A stretch of 64,000 nt of DNA, from positions 243,657,474 to 243,721,473 of the forward strand of contig CP136065.1 in NCBI GenBank assembly GCA_032622095.1, written 5' to 3'. A model generated the notes under the pieces. The model saw only the letters and a program-made list of their open reading frames with translations. It had not been told where the DNA came from and searched no databases. The position numbers and the translations under genes are program-made. Below are positions 48,301-63,000 of this stretch, one piece after another (positions within the stretch are counted from its first letter, which is position 1; every line of letters begins with the position of its first letter). This DNA comes from Siphonodentalium dalli. Taxonomy: Eukaryota > Mollusca > Scaphopoda > Gadilida > Siphonodentaliidae.

Positions 48301-51300
48301 TAAGTGAAAAAAATCACTTTTGACCCAAAATTCGAGCAGGGGAGCACGAATTGGAACACAACAATGAACTTAAGGCACAAAAAAGTGGGGGTCGAATTTC
48401 AATCTGAATTTTGAACGAATCTCCACCGAATTTCGAACGCTCAGATTGAAATTCAAACCTATAGATCGAGTAATTTCTCGAAGCTGAGCGTTAACTTGCT
48501 AGATTCTCTTATGGAAAGTATCAAAACTGCCAAGTTTCAGTCCGATCCAGCCATAAACAGTGCCACTTCCCTTCGGCACCTTGATATTGAAGGCGAAATT
48601 TTCTAAGTCCAGCGCCGTGGCTAAATTTTCCAAGTCCAGCAGTATCTCAAAATAAGTGAAAAAAATCACTTTTGACCCAAAATTCGAGCAGGGGAGCACG
48701 AATTGGAACACAACAATGCATTTGAGGCAAACAAAAGTGGGGGTCGAATTTCAATCTGAATTTCGAACTTCAATCCAGATCGAAATTCGCCCAGATTGAA
48801 ATTCAGATTGAAATTCAAACCTATAGATCGAGTAATTTCTCGAAGCTGAGCGTTAACTTGCTAGATTCTCTTATGGAAAGTATCAAAACTGCCAAGTTTC
48901 AGTCCGATCCAGCCATAAACAGTGCCACTTCCCTTCGGCACCTTGATATTGAAGGCGAAATTTTCTAAGTCCAGCGCCGTGGCTAAATTTTCCAAGTCCA
49001 GCAGTATCTCAAAATAAGTGAAAAAAATCACTTTTGACCCAAAATTCGAGCAGGGGAGCACGAATTGGAACACAACAATGAACTTAAGGCACAAAAAAGT
49101 GGGGGTCGAATTTCAATCTGAATTTCGAACGAATCTCCACCGAATTTCGAACGCTCAGATTGAAATTCAAACCTATAGATCGAGTAATTTCTCGAAGCTG
49201 AGCGTTAACTTGCTAGATTCTCTTATGGAAAGTATCAAAACTGCCAAGTTTCAGTCCGATCCAGCCATAAACAGTGCCACTTCCCTTCGGCACCTTGATA
49301 TTGAAGGCTAAATGTTCTAAGTCCAGCGCCGTGGCTAAATTTTCCAAGTCCAGCATTATCTCAAAATAAGTGAAAAAAATCACTTTTGACCCAAAATTCG
49401 AGCAGGGGAGCACGAATTGGAACACAACAATGCATTTGAGGCAAACAAAAGTGGGGGTCGAATTTCAATCTGAATTTCGAACTTCAATCCAGATCGAAAT
49501 TCGCCCAGATTGAAATTCAGATTGAAATTCAAACCTATAGATCGAGTAATTTCTCGAAGCTGAGCGTTAACTTGCTAGATTCTCTTATGGAAAGTATCAA
49601 AACTGCCAAGTTTCAGTCCGATCCAGCCATAAACAGTGCCACTTCCCTTCGGCACCTTGATATTGAAGGCTAAATGTTCTAAGTCCAGCGCCGTGGCTAA
49701 ATTTTCCAAGTCCAGCAGTATCTCAAAATAAGTGAAAAAAATCACTTTTGACCCAAAATTCGAGCAGGGGAGCACGAATTGGAACACAACAATGCATTTG
49801 AGGCAAACAAAAGTGGGGGTCGAATTTCAATCTGAATTTCGAACTTCAATCCAGATCGAAATTCGCCCAGATTGAAATTCAGATTGAAATTCAAACCTAT
49901 AGATCGAGTAATTTCTCGAAGCTGAGCGTTAGTTTGCTTGATTCTCTTATGGAAAGTATCAAACATACCAAATTTCAGCTCAATCCAGCCTTAAACAATG
50001 CCACTTCCCTTCGGCACCTTGATATTGAAGGCGAAATGTTCCAAGTCCAGCGCCGTGGCTAAATTTTCCAAGTCCAGCAGTATCTCATAAAAAGTGAAAA
50101 AAATCACTTTTGACCCAAAATTCGAGCAGGGGAGCACGAATTGGAACACAACAATGAACTTAAGGCACAAAAAAGTGGGGGTCGAATTTCAATCTGAATT
50201 TCGAACGAATCTCCACCGAATTTCGAACGCTCAGATTGAAATTCAAACCTATAGATCGAGTAATTTCTCGAAGCTGAGCGTTAACTTGCTAGATTCTCTT
50301 ATGGAAAGTATCAAAACTGCCAAGTTTCAGTCCGATCCAGCCATAAACAGTGCCACTTCCCTTCGGCACCTTGATATTGAAGGCTAAATGTTCTAAGTCC
50401 AGCGCCGTGGCTAAATTTTCCAAGTCCAGCAGTATCTCAAAATAAGTGAAAAAAATCACTTTTGACCCAAAATTCGAGCAGGGGAGCACGAATTGGAACA
50501 CAACAATGCATTTGAGGCAAACAAAAGTGGGGGTCGAATTTCAATCTGAATTTCGAACTTCAATCCAGATCGAAATTCGCCCAGATTGAAATTCAGATTG
50601 AAATTCAAACCTATAGATCGAGTAATTTCTCGAAGCTGAGCGTTAACTTGCTAGATTCTCTTATGGAAAGTATCAAAACTGCCAAGTTTCAGTCCGATCC
50701 AGCCATAAACAGTGCCACTTCCCTTCGGCACCTTGATATTGAAGGCGAAATTTTCTAAGTCCAGCGCCGTGGCTAAATTTTCCAAGTCCAGCAGTATCTC
50801 AAAATAAGTGAAAAAAATCACTTTTGACCCAAAATTCGAGCAGGGGAGCACGAATTGGAACACAACAATGAACTTAAGGCACAAAAAAGTGGGGGTCGAA
50901 TTTCAATCTGAATTTCGAACGAATCTCCACCGAATTTCGAACGCTCAGATTGAAATTCAAACCTATAGATCGAGTAATTTCTCGAAGCTGAGCGTTAACT
51001 TGCTAGATTCTCTTATGGAAAGTATCAAAACTGCCAAGTTTCAGTCCGATCCAGCCATAAACAGTGCCACTTCCCTTCGGCACCTTGATATTGAAGGCTA
51101 AATGTTCTAAGTCCAGCGCCGTGGCTAAATTTTCCAAGTCCAGCATTATCTCAAAATAAGTGAAAAAAATCACTTTTGACCCAAAATTCGAGCAGGGGAG
51201 CACGAATTGGAACACAACAATGCATTTGAGGCAAACAAAAGTGGGGGTCGAATTTCAATCTGAATTTCGAACTTCAATCCAGATCGAAATTCGCCCAGAT

Positions 51301-54300
51301 TGAAATTCAGATTGAAATTCAAACCTATAGATCGAGTAATTTCTCGAAGCTGAGCGTTAACTTGCTAGATTCTCTTATGGAAAGTATCAAAACTGCCAAG
51401 TTTCAGTCCGATCCAGCCATAAACAGTGCCACTTCCCTTCGGCACCTTGATATTGAAGGCTAAATGTTCTAAGTCCAGCGCCGTGGCTAAATTTTCCAAG
51501 TCCAGCAGTATCTCAAAATAAGTGAAAAAAATCACTTTTGACCCAAAATTCGAGCAGGGGAGCACGAATTGGAACACAACAATGCATTTGAGGCAAACAA
51601 AAGTGGGGGTCGAATTTCAATCTGAATTTCGAACTTCAATCCAGATCGAAATTCGCCCAGATTGAAATTCAGATTGAAATTCAAACCTATAGATCGAGTA
51701 ATTTCTCGAAGCTGAGCGTTAGTTTGCTTGATTCTCTTATGGAAAGTATCAAACATACCAAATTTCAGCTCAATCCAGCCTTAAACAATGCCACTTCCCT
51801 TCGGCACCTTGATATTGAAGGCGAAATGTTCTAAGTCCAGCGCCGTGGCTAAATTTTCCAAGTCCAGCAGTATCTCATAAAAAGTGAAAAAAATCACTTT
51901 TGACCCAAAATTCGAGCAGGGGAGCACGAATTGGAACACAACAATGAACTTAAGGCACAAAAAAGTGGGGGTCGAATTTCAATCTGAATTTCGAACGAAT
52001 CTCCACCGAATTTCGAACGCTCAGATTGAAATTCAAACCTATAGATCGAGTAATTTCTCGAAGCTGAGCGTTAACTTGCTAGATTCTCTTATGGAAAGTA
52101 TCAAAACTGCCAAGTTTCAGTCCGATCCAGCCATAAACAGTGCCACTTCCCTTCGGCACCTTGATATTGAAGGCTAAATGTTCTAAGTCCAGCGCCGTGG
52201 CTAAATTTTCCAAGTCCAGCATTATCTCAAAATAAGTGAAAAAAATCACTTTTGACCCAAAATTCGAGCAGGGGAGCACGAATTGGAACACAACAATGCA
52301 TTTGAGGCAAACAAAAGTGGGGGTCGAATTTCAATCTGAATTTCGAACTTCAATCCAGATCGAAATTCGCCCAGATTGAAATTCAGATTGAAATTCAAAC
52401 CTATAGATCGAGTAATTTCTCGAAGCTGAGCGTTAACTTGCTAGATTCTCTTATGGAAAGTATCAAAACTGCCAAGTTTCAGTCCGATCCAGCCATAAAC
52501 AGTGCCACTTCCCTTCGGCACCTTGATATTGAAGGCTAAATGTTCTAAGTCCAGCGCCGTGGCTAAATTTTCCAAGTCCAGCAGTATCTCAAAATAAGTG
52601 AAAAAAATCACTTTTGACCCAAAATTCGAGCAGGGGAGCACGAATTGGAACACAACAATGCATTTGAGGCAAACAAAAGTGGGGGTCGAATTTCAATCTG
52701 AATTTCGAACTTCAATCCAGATCGAAATTCGCCCAGATTGAAATTCAGATTGAAATTCAAACCTATAGATCGAGTAATTTCTCGAAGCTGAGCGTTAGTT
52801 TGCTTGATTCTCTTATGGAAAGTATCAAACATACCAAATTTCAGCTCAATCCAGCCTTAAACAATGCCACTTCCCTTCGGCACCTTGATATTGAAGGCGA
52901 AATGTTCTAAGTCCAGCGCCGTGGCTAAATTTTCCAAGTCCAGCAGTATCTCATAAAAAGTGAAAAAAATCACTTTTGACCCAAAATTCGAGCAGGGGAG
53001 CACGAATTGGAACACAACAATGAACTTAAGGCACAAAAAAGTGGGGGTCGAATTTCAATCTGAATTTCGAACGAATCTCCACCGAATTTCGAACGCTCAG
53101 ATTGAAATTCAAACCTATAGATCGAGTAATTTCTCGAAGCTGAGCGTTAACTTGCTAGATTCTCTTATGGAAAGTATCAAAACTGCCAAGTTTCAGTCCG
53201 ATCCAGCCATAAACAGTGCCACTTCCCTTCGGCACCTTGATATTGAAGGCTAAATGTTCTAAGTCCAGCGCCGTGGCTAAATTTTCCAAGTCCAGCATTA
53301 TCTCAAAATAAGTGAAAAAAATCACTTTTGACCCAAAATTCGAGCAGGGGAGCACGAATTGGAACACAACAATGCATTTGAGGCAAACAAAAGTGGGGGT
53401 CGAATTTCAATCTGAATTTCGAACTTCAATCCAGATCGAAATTCGCCCAGATTGAAATTCAGATTGAAATTCAAACCTATAGATCGAGTAATTTCTCGAA
53501 GCTGAGCGTTAACTTGCTAGATTCTCTTATGGAAAGTATCAAAACTGCCAAGTTTCAGTCCGATCCAGCCATAAACAGTGCCACTTCCCTTCGGCACCTT
53601 GATATTGAAGGCTAAATGTTCTAAGTCCAGCGCCGTGGCTAAATTTTCCAAGTCCAGCAGTATCTCAAAATAAGTGAAAAAAATCACTTTTGACCCAAAA
53701 TTCGAGCAGGGGAGCACGAATTGGAACACAACAATGCATTTGAGGCAAACAAAAGTGGGGGTCGAATTTCAATCTGAATTTCGAACTTCAATCCAGATCG
53801 AAATTCGCCCAGATTGAAATTCAGATTGAAATTCAAACCTATAGATCGAGTAATTTCTCGAAGCTGAGCGTTAGTTTGCTTGATTCTCTTATGGAAAGTA
53901 TCAAACATACCAAATTTCAGCTCAATCCAGCCTTAAACAATGCCACTTCCCTTCGGCACCTTGATATTGAAGGCGAAATGTTCCAAGTCCAGCGCCGTGG
54001 CTAAATTTTCCAAGTCCAGCAGTATCTCATAAAAAGTGAAAAAAATCACTTTTGACCCAAAATTCGAGCAGGGGAGCACGAATTGGAACACAACAATGAA
54101 CTTAAGGCACAAAAAAGTGGGGGTCGAATTTCAATCTGAATTTCGAACGAATCTCCACCGAATTTCGAACGCTCAGATTGAAATTCAAACCTATAGATCG
54201 AGTAATTTCTCGAAGCTGAGCGTTAACTTGCTAGATTCTCTTATGGAAAGTATCAAAACTGCCAAGTTTCAGTCCGATCCAGCCATAAACAGTGCCACTT

Positions 54301-57300
54301 CCCTTCGGCACCTTGATATTGAAGGCTAAATGTTCTAAGTCCAGCGCCGTGGCTAAATTTTCCAAGTCCAGCAGTATCTCAAAATAAGTGAAAAAAATCA
54401 CTTTTGACCCAAAATTCGAGCAGGGGAGCACGAATTGGAACACAACAATGCATTTGAGGCAAACAAAAGTGGGGGTCGAATTTCAATCTGAATTTCGAAC
54501 TTCAATCCAGATCGAAATTCGCCCAGATTGAAATTCAGATTGAAATTCAAACCTATAGATCGAGTAATTTCTCGAAGCTGAGCGTTAACTTGCTAGATTC
54601 TCTTATGGAAAGTATCAAAACTGCCAAGTTTCAGTCCGATCCAGCCATAAACAGTGCCACTTCCCTTCGGCACCTTGATATTGAAGGCGAAATTTTCTAA
54701 GTCCAGCGCCGTGGCTAAATTTTCCAAGTCCAGCAGTATCTCAAAATAAGTGAAAAAAATCACTTTTGACCCAAAATTCGAGCAGGGGAGCACGAATTGG
54801 AACACAACAATGAACTTAAGGCACAAAAAAGTGGGGGTCGAATTTCAATCTGAATTTCGAACGAATCTCCACCGAATTTCGAACGCTCAGATTGAAATTC
54901 AAACCTATAGATCGAGTAATTTCTCGAAGCTGAGCGTTAACTTGCTAGATTCTCTTATGGAAAGTATCAAAACTGCCAAGTTTCAGTCCGATCCAGCCAT
55001 AAACAGTGCCACTTCCCTTCGGCACCTTGATATTGAAGGCTAAATGTTCTAAGTCCAGCGCCGTGGCTAAATTTTCCAAGTCCAGCATTATCTCAAAATA
55101 AGTGAAAAAAATCACTTTTGACCCAAAATTCGAGCAGGGGAGCACGAATTGGAACACAACAATGCATTTGAGGCAAACAAAAGTGGGGGTCGAATTTCAA
55201 TCTGAATTTCGAACTTCAATCCAGATCGAAATTCGCCCAGATTGAAATTCAGATTGAAATTCAAACCTATAGATCGAGTAATTTCTCGAAGCTGAGCGTT
55301 AACTTGCTAGATTCTCTTATGGAAAGTATCAAAACTGCCAAGTTTCAGTCCGATCCAGCCATAAACAGTGCCACTTCCCTTCGGCACCTTGATATTGAAG
55401 GCTAAATGTTCTAAGTCCAGCGCCGTGGCTAAATTTTCCAAGTCCAGCAGTATCTCAAAATAAGTGAAAAAAATCACTTTTGACCCAAAATTCGAGCAGG
55501 GGAGCACGAATTGGAACACAACAATGCATTTGAGGCAAACAAAAGTGGGGGTCGAATTTCAATCTGAATTTCGAACTTCAATCCAGATCGAAATTCGCCC
55601 AGATTGAAATTCAGATTGAAATTCAAACCTATAGATCGAGTAATTTCTCGAAGCTGAGCGTTAGTTTGCTTGATTCTCTTATGGAAAGTATCAAACATAC
55701 CAAATTTCAGCTCAATCCAGCCTTAAACAATGCCACTTCCCTTCGGCACCTTGATATTGAAGGCGAAATGTTCCAAGTCCAGCGCCGTGGCTAAATTTTC
55801 CAAGTCCAGCAGTATCTCATAAAAAGTGAAAAAAATCACTTTTGACCCAAAATTCGAGCAGGGGAGCACGAATTGGAACACAACAATGAACTTAAGGCAC
55901 AAAAAAGTGGGGGTCGAATTTCAATCTGAATTTCGAACGAATCTCCACCGAATTTCGAACGCTCAGATTGAAATTCAAACCTATAGATCGAGTAATTTCT
56001 CGAAGCTGAGCGTTAACTTGCTAGATTCTCTTATGGAAAGTATCAAAACTGCCAAGTTTCAGTCCGATCCAGCCATAAACAGTGCCACTTCCCTTCGGCA
56101 CCTTGATATTGAAGGCTAAATGTTCTAAGTCCAGCGCCGTGGCTAAATTTTCCAAGTCCAGCAGTATCTCAAAATAAGTGAAAAAAATCACTTTTGACCC
56201 AAAATTCGAGCAGGGGAGCACGAATTGGAACACAACAATGCATTTGAGGCAAACAAAAGTGGGGGTCGAATTTCAATCTGAATTTCGAACTTCAATCCAG
56301 ATCGAAATTCGCCCAGATTGAAATTCAGATTGAAATTCAAACCTATAGATCGAGTAATTTCTCGAAGCTGAGCGTTAACTTGCTAGATTCTCTTATGGAA
56401 AGTATCAAAACTGCCAAGTTTCAGTCCGATCCAGCCATAAACAGTGCCACTTCCCTTCGGCACCTTGATATTGAAGGCGAAATTTTCTAAGTCCAGCGCC
56501 GTGGCTAAATTTTCCAAGTCCAGCAGTATCTCAAAATAAGTGAAAAAAATCACTTTTGACCCAAAATTCGAGCAGGGGAGCACGAATTGGAACACAACAA
56601 TGAACTTAAGGCACAAAAAAGTGGGGGTCGAATTTCAATCTGAATTTCGAACGAATCTCCACCGAATTTCGAACGCTCAGATTGAAATTCAAACCTATAG
56701 ATCGAGTAATTTCTCGAAGCTGAGCGTTAACTTGCTAGATTCTCTTATGGAAAGTATCAAAACTGCCAAGTTTCAGTCCGATCCAGCCATAAACAGTGCC
56801 ACTTCCCTTCGGCACCTTGATATTGAAGGCTAAATGTTCTAAGTCCAGCGCCGTGGCTAAATTTTCCAAGTCCAGCATTATCTCAAAATAAGTGAAAAAA
56901 ATCACTTTTGACCCAAAATTCGAGCAGGGGAGCACGAATTGGAACACAACAATGCATTTGAGGCAAACAAAAGTGGGGGTCGAATTTCAATCTGAATTTC
57001 GAACTTCAATCCAGATCGAAATTCGCCCAGATTGAAATTCAGATTGAAATTCAAACCTATAGATCGAGTAATTTCTCGAAGCTGAGCGTTAACTTGCTAG
57101 ATTCTCTTATGGAAAGTATCAAAACTGCCAAGTTTCAGTCCGATCCAGCCATAAACAGTGCCACTTCCCTTCGGCACCTTGATATTGAAGGCTAAATGTT
57201 CTAAGTCCAGCGCCGTGGCTAAATTTTCCAAGTCCAGCAGTATCTCAAAATAAGTGAAAAAAATCACTTTTGACCCAAAATTCGAGCAGGGGAGCACGAA

Positions 57301-60049
57301 TTGGAACACAACAATGCATTTGAGGCAAACAAAAGTGGGGGTCGAATTTCAATCTGAATTTCGAACTTCAATCCAGATCGAAATTCGCCCAGATTGAAAT
57401 TCAGATTGAAATTCAAACCTATAGATCGAGTAATTTCTCGAAGCTGAGCGTTAGTTTGCTTGATTCTCTTATGGAAAGTATCAAACATACCAAATTTCAG
57501 CTCAATCCAGCCTTAAACAATGCCACTTCCCTTCGGCACCTTGATATTGAAGGCGAAATGTTCCAAGTCCAGCGCCGTGGCTAAATTTTCCAAGTCCAGC
57601 AGTATCTCATAAAAAGTGAAAAAAATCACTTTTGACCCAAAATTCGAGCAGGGGAGCACGAATTGGAACACAACAATGAACTTAAGGCACAAAAAAGTGG
57701 GGGTCGAATTTCAATCTGAATTTCGAACGAATCTCCACCGAATTTCGAACGCTCAGATTGAAATTCAAACCTATAGATCGAGTAATTTCTCGAAGCTGAG
57801 CGTTAACTTGCTAGATTCTCTTATGGAAAGTATCAAAACTGCCAAGTTTCAGTCCGATCCAGCCATAAACAGTGCCACTTCCCTTCGGCACCTTGATATT
57901 GAAGGCTAAATGTTCTAAGTCCAGCGCCGTGGCTAAATTTTCCAAGTCCAGCAGTATCTCAAAATAAGTGAAAAAAATCACTTTTGACCCAAAATTCGAG
58001 CAGGGGAGCACGAATTGGAACACAACAATGCATTTGAGGCAAACAAAAGTGGGGGTCGAATTTCAATCTGAATTTCGAACTTCAATCCAGATCGAAATTC
58101 GCCCAGATTGAAATTCAGATTGAAATTCAAACCTATAGATCGAGTAATTTCTCGAAGCTGAGCGTTAACTTGCTAGATTCTCTTATGGAAAGTATCAAAA
58201 CTGCCAAGTTTCAGTCCGATCCAGCCATAAACAGTGCCACTTCCCTTCGGCACCTTGATATTGAAGGCGAAATTTTCAAAGTCCAGCGCCGTGGCTAAAT
58301 TTTCCAAGTCCAGCAGTATCTCAAAATAAGTGAAAAAAATCACTTTTGACCCAAAATTCGAGCAGGGGAGCACGAATTGGAACACAACAATGAACTTAAG
58401 GCACAAAAAAGTGGGGGTCGAATTTCAATCTGAATTTCGAACGAATCTCCACCGAATTTCGAACGCTCAGATTGAAATTCAAACCTATAGATCGAGTAAT
58501 TTCTCGAAGCTGAGCGTTAACTTGCTAGATTCTCTTATGGAAAGTATCAAAACTGCCAAGTTTCAGTCCGATCCAGCCATAAACAGTGCCACTTCCCTTC
58601 GGCACCTTGATATTGAAGGCTAAATGTTCTAAGTCCAGCGCCGTGGCTAAATTTTCCAAGTCCAGCATTATCTCAAAATAAGTGAAAAAAATCACTTTTG
58701 ACCCAAAATTCGAGCAGGGGAGCACGAATTGGAACACAACAATGCATTTGAGGCAAACAAAAGTGGGGGTCGAATTTCAATCTGAATTTCGAACTTCAAT
58801 CCAGATCGAAATTCGCCCAGATTGAAATTCAGATTGAAATTCAAACCTATAGATCGAGTAATTTCTCGAAGCTGAGCGTTAACTTGCTAGATTCTCTTAT
58901 GGAAAGTATCAAAACTGCCAAGTTTCAGTCCGATCCAGCCATAAACAGTGCCACTTCCCTTCGGCACCTTGATATTGAAGGCGAAATTTTCTAAGTCCAG
59001 CGCCGTGGCTAAATTTTCCAAGTCCAGCAGTATCTCAAAATAAGTGAAAAAAATCACTTTTGACCCAAAATTCGAGCAGGGGAGCACGAATTGGAACACA
59101 ACAATGAACTTAAGGCACAAAAAAGTGGGGGTCGAATTTCAATCTGAATTTCGAACGAATCTCCACCGAATTTCGAACGCTCAGATTGAAATTCAAACCT
59201 ATAGATCGAGTAATTTCTCGAAGCTGAGCGTTAACTTGCTAGATTCTCTTATGGAAAGTATCAAAACTGCCAAGTTTCAGTCCGATCCAGCCATAAACAG
59301 TGCCACTTCCCTTCGGCACCTTGATATTGAAGGCTAAATGTTCTAAGTCCAGCGCCGTGGCTAAATTTTCCAAGTCCAGCATTATCTCAAAATAAGTGAA
59401 AAAAATCACTTTTGACCCAAAATTCGAGCAGGGGAGCACGAATTGGAACACAACAATGCATTTGAGGCAAACAAAAGTGGGGGTCGAATTTCAATCTGAA
59501 TTTCGAACTTCAATCCAGATCGAAATTCGCCCAGATTGAAATTCAGATTGAAATTCAAACCTATAGATCGAGTAATTTCTCGAAGCTGAGCGTTAACTTG
59601 CTAGATTCTCTTATGGAAAGTATCAAAACTGCCAAGTTTCAGTCCGATCCAGCCATAAACAGTGCCACTTCCCTTCGGCACCTTGATATTGAAGGCTAAA
59701 TGTTCTAAGTCCAGCGCCGTGGCTAAATTTTCCAAGTCCAGCAGTATCTCAAAATAAGTGAAAAAAATCACTTTTGACCCAAAATTCGAGCAGGGGAGCA
59801 CGAATTGGAACACAACAATGCATTTGAGGCAAACAAAAGTGGGGGTCGAATTTCAATCTGAATTTCGAACTTCAATCCAGATCGAAATTCGCCCAGATTG
59901 AAATTCAGATTGAAATTCAAACCTATAGATCGAGTAATTTCTCGAAGCTGAGCGTTAGTTTGCTTGATTCTCTTATGGAAAGTATCAAACATACCAAATT
60001 TCAGCTCAATCCAGCCTTAAACAATGCCACTTCCCTTCGGCACCTTGAT

Positions 60050-60085
60050 ATTGAAGGCGAAATGTTCCAGCATTATCTCAAAATA
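60050..60085. repeat. 33-bp deletion junction with subtype switch
   Basis: At 60068/60069 the expected aagtccagcgccgtggctaa and the 13 bases after it are missing: gcgaaatgttcc joins directly to agcattatctc. The left side belongs to the unit normally followed by gtatctcataaaaag (an S monomer), and the right side to the cattatctc L subtype. The tcc at both breakpoints could have served as microhomology. The spacing between S units is 1405 bp here (1438 minus 33). Confidence 0.85.
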
Positions 60086-63000
60086 AGTGAAAAAAATCAC
60101 TTTTGACCCAAAATTCGAGCAGGGGAGCACGAATTGGAACACAACAATGCATTTGAGGCAAACAAAAGTGGGGGTCGAATTTCAATCTGAATTTCGAACT
60201 TCAATCCAGATCGAAATTCGCCCAGATTGAAATTCAGATTGAAATTCAAACCTATAGATCGAGTAATTTCTCGAAGCTGAGCGTTAACTTGCTAGATTCT
60301 CTTATGGAAAGTATCAAAACTGCCAAGTTTCAGTCCGATCCAGCCATAAACAGTGCCACTTCCCTTCGGCACCTTGATATTGAAGGCGAAATTTTCAAAG
60401 TCCAGCGCCGTGGCTAAATTTTCCAAGTCCAGCAGTATCTCAAAATAAGTGAAAAAAATCACTTTTGACCCAAAATTCGAGCAGGGGAGCACGAATTGGA
60501 ACACAACAATGAACTTAAGGCACAAAAAAGTGGGGGTCGAATTTCAATCTGAATTTCGAACGAATCTCCACCGAATTTCGAACGCTCAGATTGAAATTCA
60601 AACCTATAGATCGAGTAATTTCTCGAAGCTGAGCGTTAACTTGCTAGATTCTCTTATGGAAAGTATCAAAACTGCCAAGTTTCAGTCCGATCCAGCCATA
60701 AACAGTGCCACTTCCCTTCGGCACCTTGATATTGAAGGCTAAATGTTCTAAGTCCAGCGCCGTGGCTAAATTTTCCAAGTCCAGCAGTATCTCAAAATAA
60801 GTGAAAAAAATCACTTTTGACCCAAAATTCGAGCAGGGGAGCACGAATTGGAACACAACAATGCATTTGAGGCAAACAAAAGTGGGGGTCGAATTTCAAT
60901 CTGAATTTCGAACTTCAATCCAGATCGAAATTCGCCCAGATTGAAATTCAGATTGAAATTCAAACCTATAGATCGAGTAATTTCTCGAAGCTGAGCGTTA
61001 ACTTGCTAGATTCTCTTATGGAAAGTATCAAAACTGCCAAGTTTCAGTCCGATCCAGCCATAAACAGTGCCACTTCCCTTCGGCACCTTGATATTGAAGG
61101 CGAAATTTTCAAAGTCCAGCGCCGTGGCTAAATTTTCCAAGTCCAGCAGTATCTCAAAATAAGTGAAAAAAATCACTTTTGACCCAAAATTCGAGCAGGG
61201 GAGCACGAATTGGAACACAACAATGAACTTAAGGCACAAAAAAGTGGGGGTCGAATTTCAATCTGAATTTCGAACGAATCTCCACCGAATTTCGAACGCT
61301 CAGATTGAAATTCAAACCTATAGATCGAGTAATTTCTCGAAGCTGAGCGTTAACTTGCTAGATTCTCTTATGGAAAGTATCAAAACTGCCAAGTTTCAGT
61401 CCGATCCAGCCATAAACAGTGCCACTTCCCTTCGGCACCTTGATATTGAAGGCTAAATGTTCTAAGTCCAGCGCCGTGGCTAAATTTTCCAAGTCCAGCA
61501 TTATCTCAAAATAAGTGAAAAAAATCACTTTTGACCCAAAATTCGAGCAGGGGAGCACGAATTGGAACACAACAATGCATTTGAGGCAAACAAAAGTGGG
61601 GGTCGAATTTCAATCTGAATTTCGAACTTCAATCCAGATCGAAATTCGCCCAGATTGAAATTCAGATTGAAATTCAAACCTATAGATCGAGTAATTTCTC
61701 GAAGCTGAGCGTTAACTTGCTAGATTCTCTTATGGAAAGTATCAAAACTGCCAAGTTTCAGTCCGATCCAGCCATAAACAGTGCCACTTCCCTTCGGCAC
61801 CTTGATATTGAAGGCTAAATGTTCTAAGTCCAGCGCCGTGGCTAAATTTTCCAAGTCCAGCAGTATCTCAAAATAAGTGAAAAAAATCACTTTTGACCCA
61901 AAATTCGAGCAGGGGAGCACGAATTGGAACACAACAATGCATTTGAGGCAAACAAAAGTGGGGGTCGAATTTCAATCTGAATTTCGAACTTCAATCCAGA
62001 TCGAAATTCGCCCAGATTGAAATTCAGATTGAAATTCAAACCTATAGATCGAGTAATTTCTCGAAGCTGAGCGTTAGTTTGCTTGATTCTCTTATGGAAA
62101 GTATCAAACATACCAAATTTCAGCTCAATCCAGCCTTAAACAATGCCACTTCCCTTCGGCACCTTGATATTGAAGGCGAAATGTTCCAAGTCCAGCGCCG
62201 TGGCTAAATTTTCCAAGTCCAGCAGTATCTCATAAAAAGTGAAAAAAATCACTTTTGACCCAAAATTCGAGCAGGGGAGCACGAATTGGAACACAACAAT
62301 GAACTTAAGGCACAAAAAAGTGGGGGTCGAATTTCAATCTGAATTTCGAACGAATCTCCACCGAATTTCGAACGCTCAGATTGAAATTCAAACCTATAGA
62401 TCGAGTAATTTCTCGAAGCTGAGCGTTAACTTGCTAGATTCTCTTATGGAAAGTATCAAAACTGCCAAGTTTCAGTCCGATCCAGCCATAAACAGTGCCA
62501 CTTCCCTTCGGCACCTTGATATTGAAGGCTAAATGTTCTAAGTCCAGCGCCGTGGCTAAATTTTCCAAGTCCAGCAGTATCTCAAAATAAGTGAAAAAAA
62601 TCACTTTTGACCCAAAATTCGAGCAGGGGAGCACGAATTGGAACACAACAATGCATTTGAGGCAAACAAAAGTGGGGGTCGAATTTCAATCTGAATTTCG
62701 AACTTCAATCCAGATCGAAATTCGCCCAGATTGAAATTCAGATTGAAATTCAAACCTATAGATCGAGTAATTTCTCGAAGCTGAGCGTTAACTTGCTAGA
62801 TTCTCTTATGGAAAGTATCAAAACTGCCAAGTTTCAGTCCGATCCAGCCATAAACAGTGCCACTTCCCTTCGGCACCTTGATATTGAAGGCGAAATTTTC
62901 AAAGTCCAGCGCCGTGGCTAAATTTTCCAAGTCCAGCAGTATCTCAAAATAAGTGAAAAAAATCACTTTTGACCCAAAATTCGAGCAGGGGAGCACGAAT

